This document shows, piece after piece, positions 63,287 to 64,000 of a DNA stretch of 64,000 nucleotides. The position numbers and the translations under genes were made by a program. The stretch's first letter is position 1; each line of letters opens with the position of its first letter. The DNA is from Ahniella affigens. Lineage in GTDB: Bacteria; Pseudomonadota; Gammaproteobacteria; Xanthomonadales; Ahniellaceae. The stretch is taken from the NCBI RefSeq assembly GCF_003015185.1, contig NZ_CP027860.1, positions 2,852,001 to 2,916,000 of the forward strand, given 5' to 3'. Below the pieces are notes generated by a model, which had not been told where the DNA came from, ran no database searches, and saw only the letters and a program-made list of their open reading frames with translations.

Positions 63287-64000
63287 TGCTCGCGCTGGGT
63301 TTAATCTCTGGGACCAGTGCTGACGCCATCGATGTTGCATTGATCGAAACCGAGCCCAGGCCACGGCTTGTGGCCACCCATGCCGAACCCTACACAACCG
63401 CTTTGCGCGAGAGCATTCTCGCGCTGAGCCAGAGCGGAACCATTTCGTTGCAGGCTCTCGGTGAACTCGACGTGGCGATTGCGCGGGCATTTGCGCAGGC
63501 CGCGATCAATCTGCTGTTCAAAACCAATCGGAGTCCGGCCGATGTCGCCGTGCTCGGCTCGCATGGCCAGACTGTCTGGCATGCGCCCGATTCGGACCTC
63601 CCATTCACGATGCAACTCGGCGATCCAAATGTCATCGCCGAATTGACTGGCATCACCACCGTGGCCGATTTCCGCCGTCGCGATATTGCTGCGGGCGGTC
63701 AAGGTGCGCCCTTGGTGCCCGCATTTCACCAAGCCCTGTTCCACTACGCCGATGAAGATCGGGCAATCCTCAATCTCGGCGGCATTGCCAACCTGACCCT
63801 GCTCTCTGGCAACGGCAACGTGCGTGGCTTCGACACCGGGCCTGCCAACGCGCTGCTCGATGCGTGGTGCCAGCAAAACTGGGGTATGCCGTGTGATGCG
63901 GATGGCGCGTTCGCCGCGTCGGGTCGCGTCATTCAGGGCCTGCTCGATGAATTGATGCAAGAACCCTACTTCGCCCGCCCCGCGCCGAAAAGCACTGGTC
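63286..64000 (+). CDS. anmK: Anhydro-N-acetylmuramic acid kinase (partial, runs off end)
   Basis: First 238 residues of the kinase that phosphorylates and opens 1,6-anhydro-MurNAc during peptidoglycan recycling. It starts MLALGLISGTSADAIDVALIE, where GTSxDxxD is the N-terminal ATP-site motif, then has LGSHGQTVWHAP, QLGDPNVIAELTGITTVADFRRRDIAAGGQGAPLVP and the characteristic ILNLGGIANLTLL and GFDTGPANALLDAW. It begins inside the stop of the M23 gene, so it is translationally coupled. Confidence 0.97.
   Translation, partial: MLALGLISGTSADAIDVALIETEPRPRLVATHAEPYTTALRESILALSQSGTISLQALGELDVAIARAFAQAAINLLFKTNRSPADVAVLGSHGQTVWHAPDSDLPFTMQLGDPNVIAELTGITTVADFRRRDIAAGGQGAPLVPAFHQALFHYADEDRAILNLGGIANLTLLSGNGNVRGFDTGPANALLDAWCQQNWGMPCDADGAFAASGRVIQGLLDELMQEPYFARPAPKSTG

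Overview
The window is a chromosomal segment from a high-GC gammaproteobacterium. The best guess is the order Lysobacterales (Xanthomonadales). The signs are the gene set (glnD-map, pepP-ygfB, gltBD, alaS), many large secreted beta-helix and adhesin-like proteins whose C-termini carry an F-x-D-G-F-E-like motif, and intergenic arrays of short palindromic repeats of the 'taggagcggcttcagccgcg' type. Taxonomy is inferred from protein content, not from a marker gene. No phage, integrase, transposase or CRISPR array is visible. One tRNA (Arg, anticodon CCG) is present.

Layout. 0-4 kb: minus-strand operon ygfB-like, pepP, orphan sensor histidine kinase. 4.2-10.5 kb: a giant periplasmic-propeller/PAS/GGDEF/EAL sensor followed by a secreted beta-helix protein, then tRNA-Arg. 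10.8-14.9 kb: minus-strand MacA/MacB-like ABC export operon with a Sel1-repeat gene at its end. 15-20.2 kb: small exported protein, then an RND efflux pair. 20.6-24.2 kb: Gly-linker secreted protein, TVP38/DedA-type membrane protein, outer-membrane barrel protein. 24.2-27.4 kb: hemF-uppP, a three-copy 112-bp palindromic repeat array, and an exported methyltransferase-like protein. 27.5-33.5 kb: gltB-gltD. 33.7-37 kb: an unusual three-gene minus-strand cassette (degenerate P-loop ATPase, uncharacterised 390-residue protein, cytoplasmic trypsin-like protease with zinc ribbon). 37.1-40 kb: large secreted protein ending in a P-domain. 40.3-43.7 kb: map-glnD. 43.9-47.3 kb: sulfotransferase-like gene and a Calx-beta adhesin with a misplaced IPTL-like segment. 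47.6-51.3 kb: alaS and a class I aminotransferase. 51.5-52.3 kb: cobalamin-binding-like protein. 52.5-59.4 kb: two tandem, paralogous about 1120-residue secreted beta-helix proteins, bracketed by two same-orientation copies of a five-hairpin repeat. 60-64 kb: another secreted motif-bearing protein, an M23 murein hydrolase and the start of anmK.

Housekeeping modules cover glutamate synthesis and nitrogen signalling (gltBD, glnD), envelope maintenance and recycling (uppP, M23 hydrolase, anmK), haem (hemF), translation and protein maturation (alaS, map, pepP) and export (RND, MacAB-like). The accessory character comes from the secreted proteins and the repeats. The two most interesting leads are the three-gene protease/ATPase cassette at 33755-36953 and the five-hairpin dispersed repeat (52313-52469, 59496-59650, reduced copies near 40205 and 59439). 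The shared C-terminal motif on five secreted proteins may be an export or anchoring signal.
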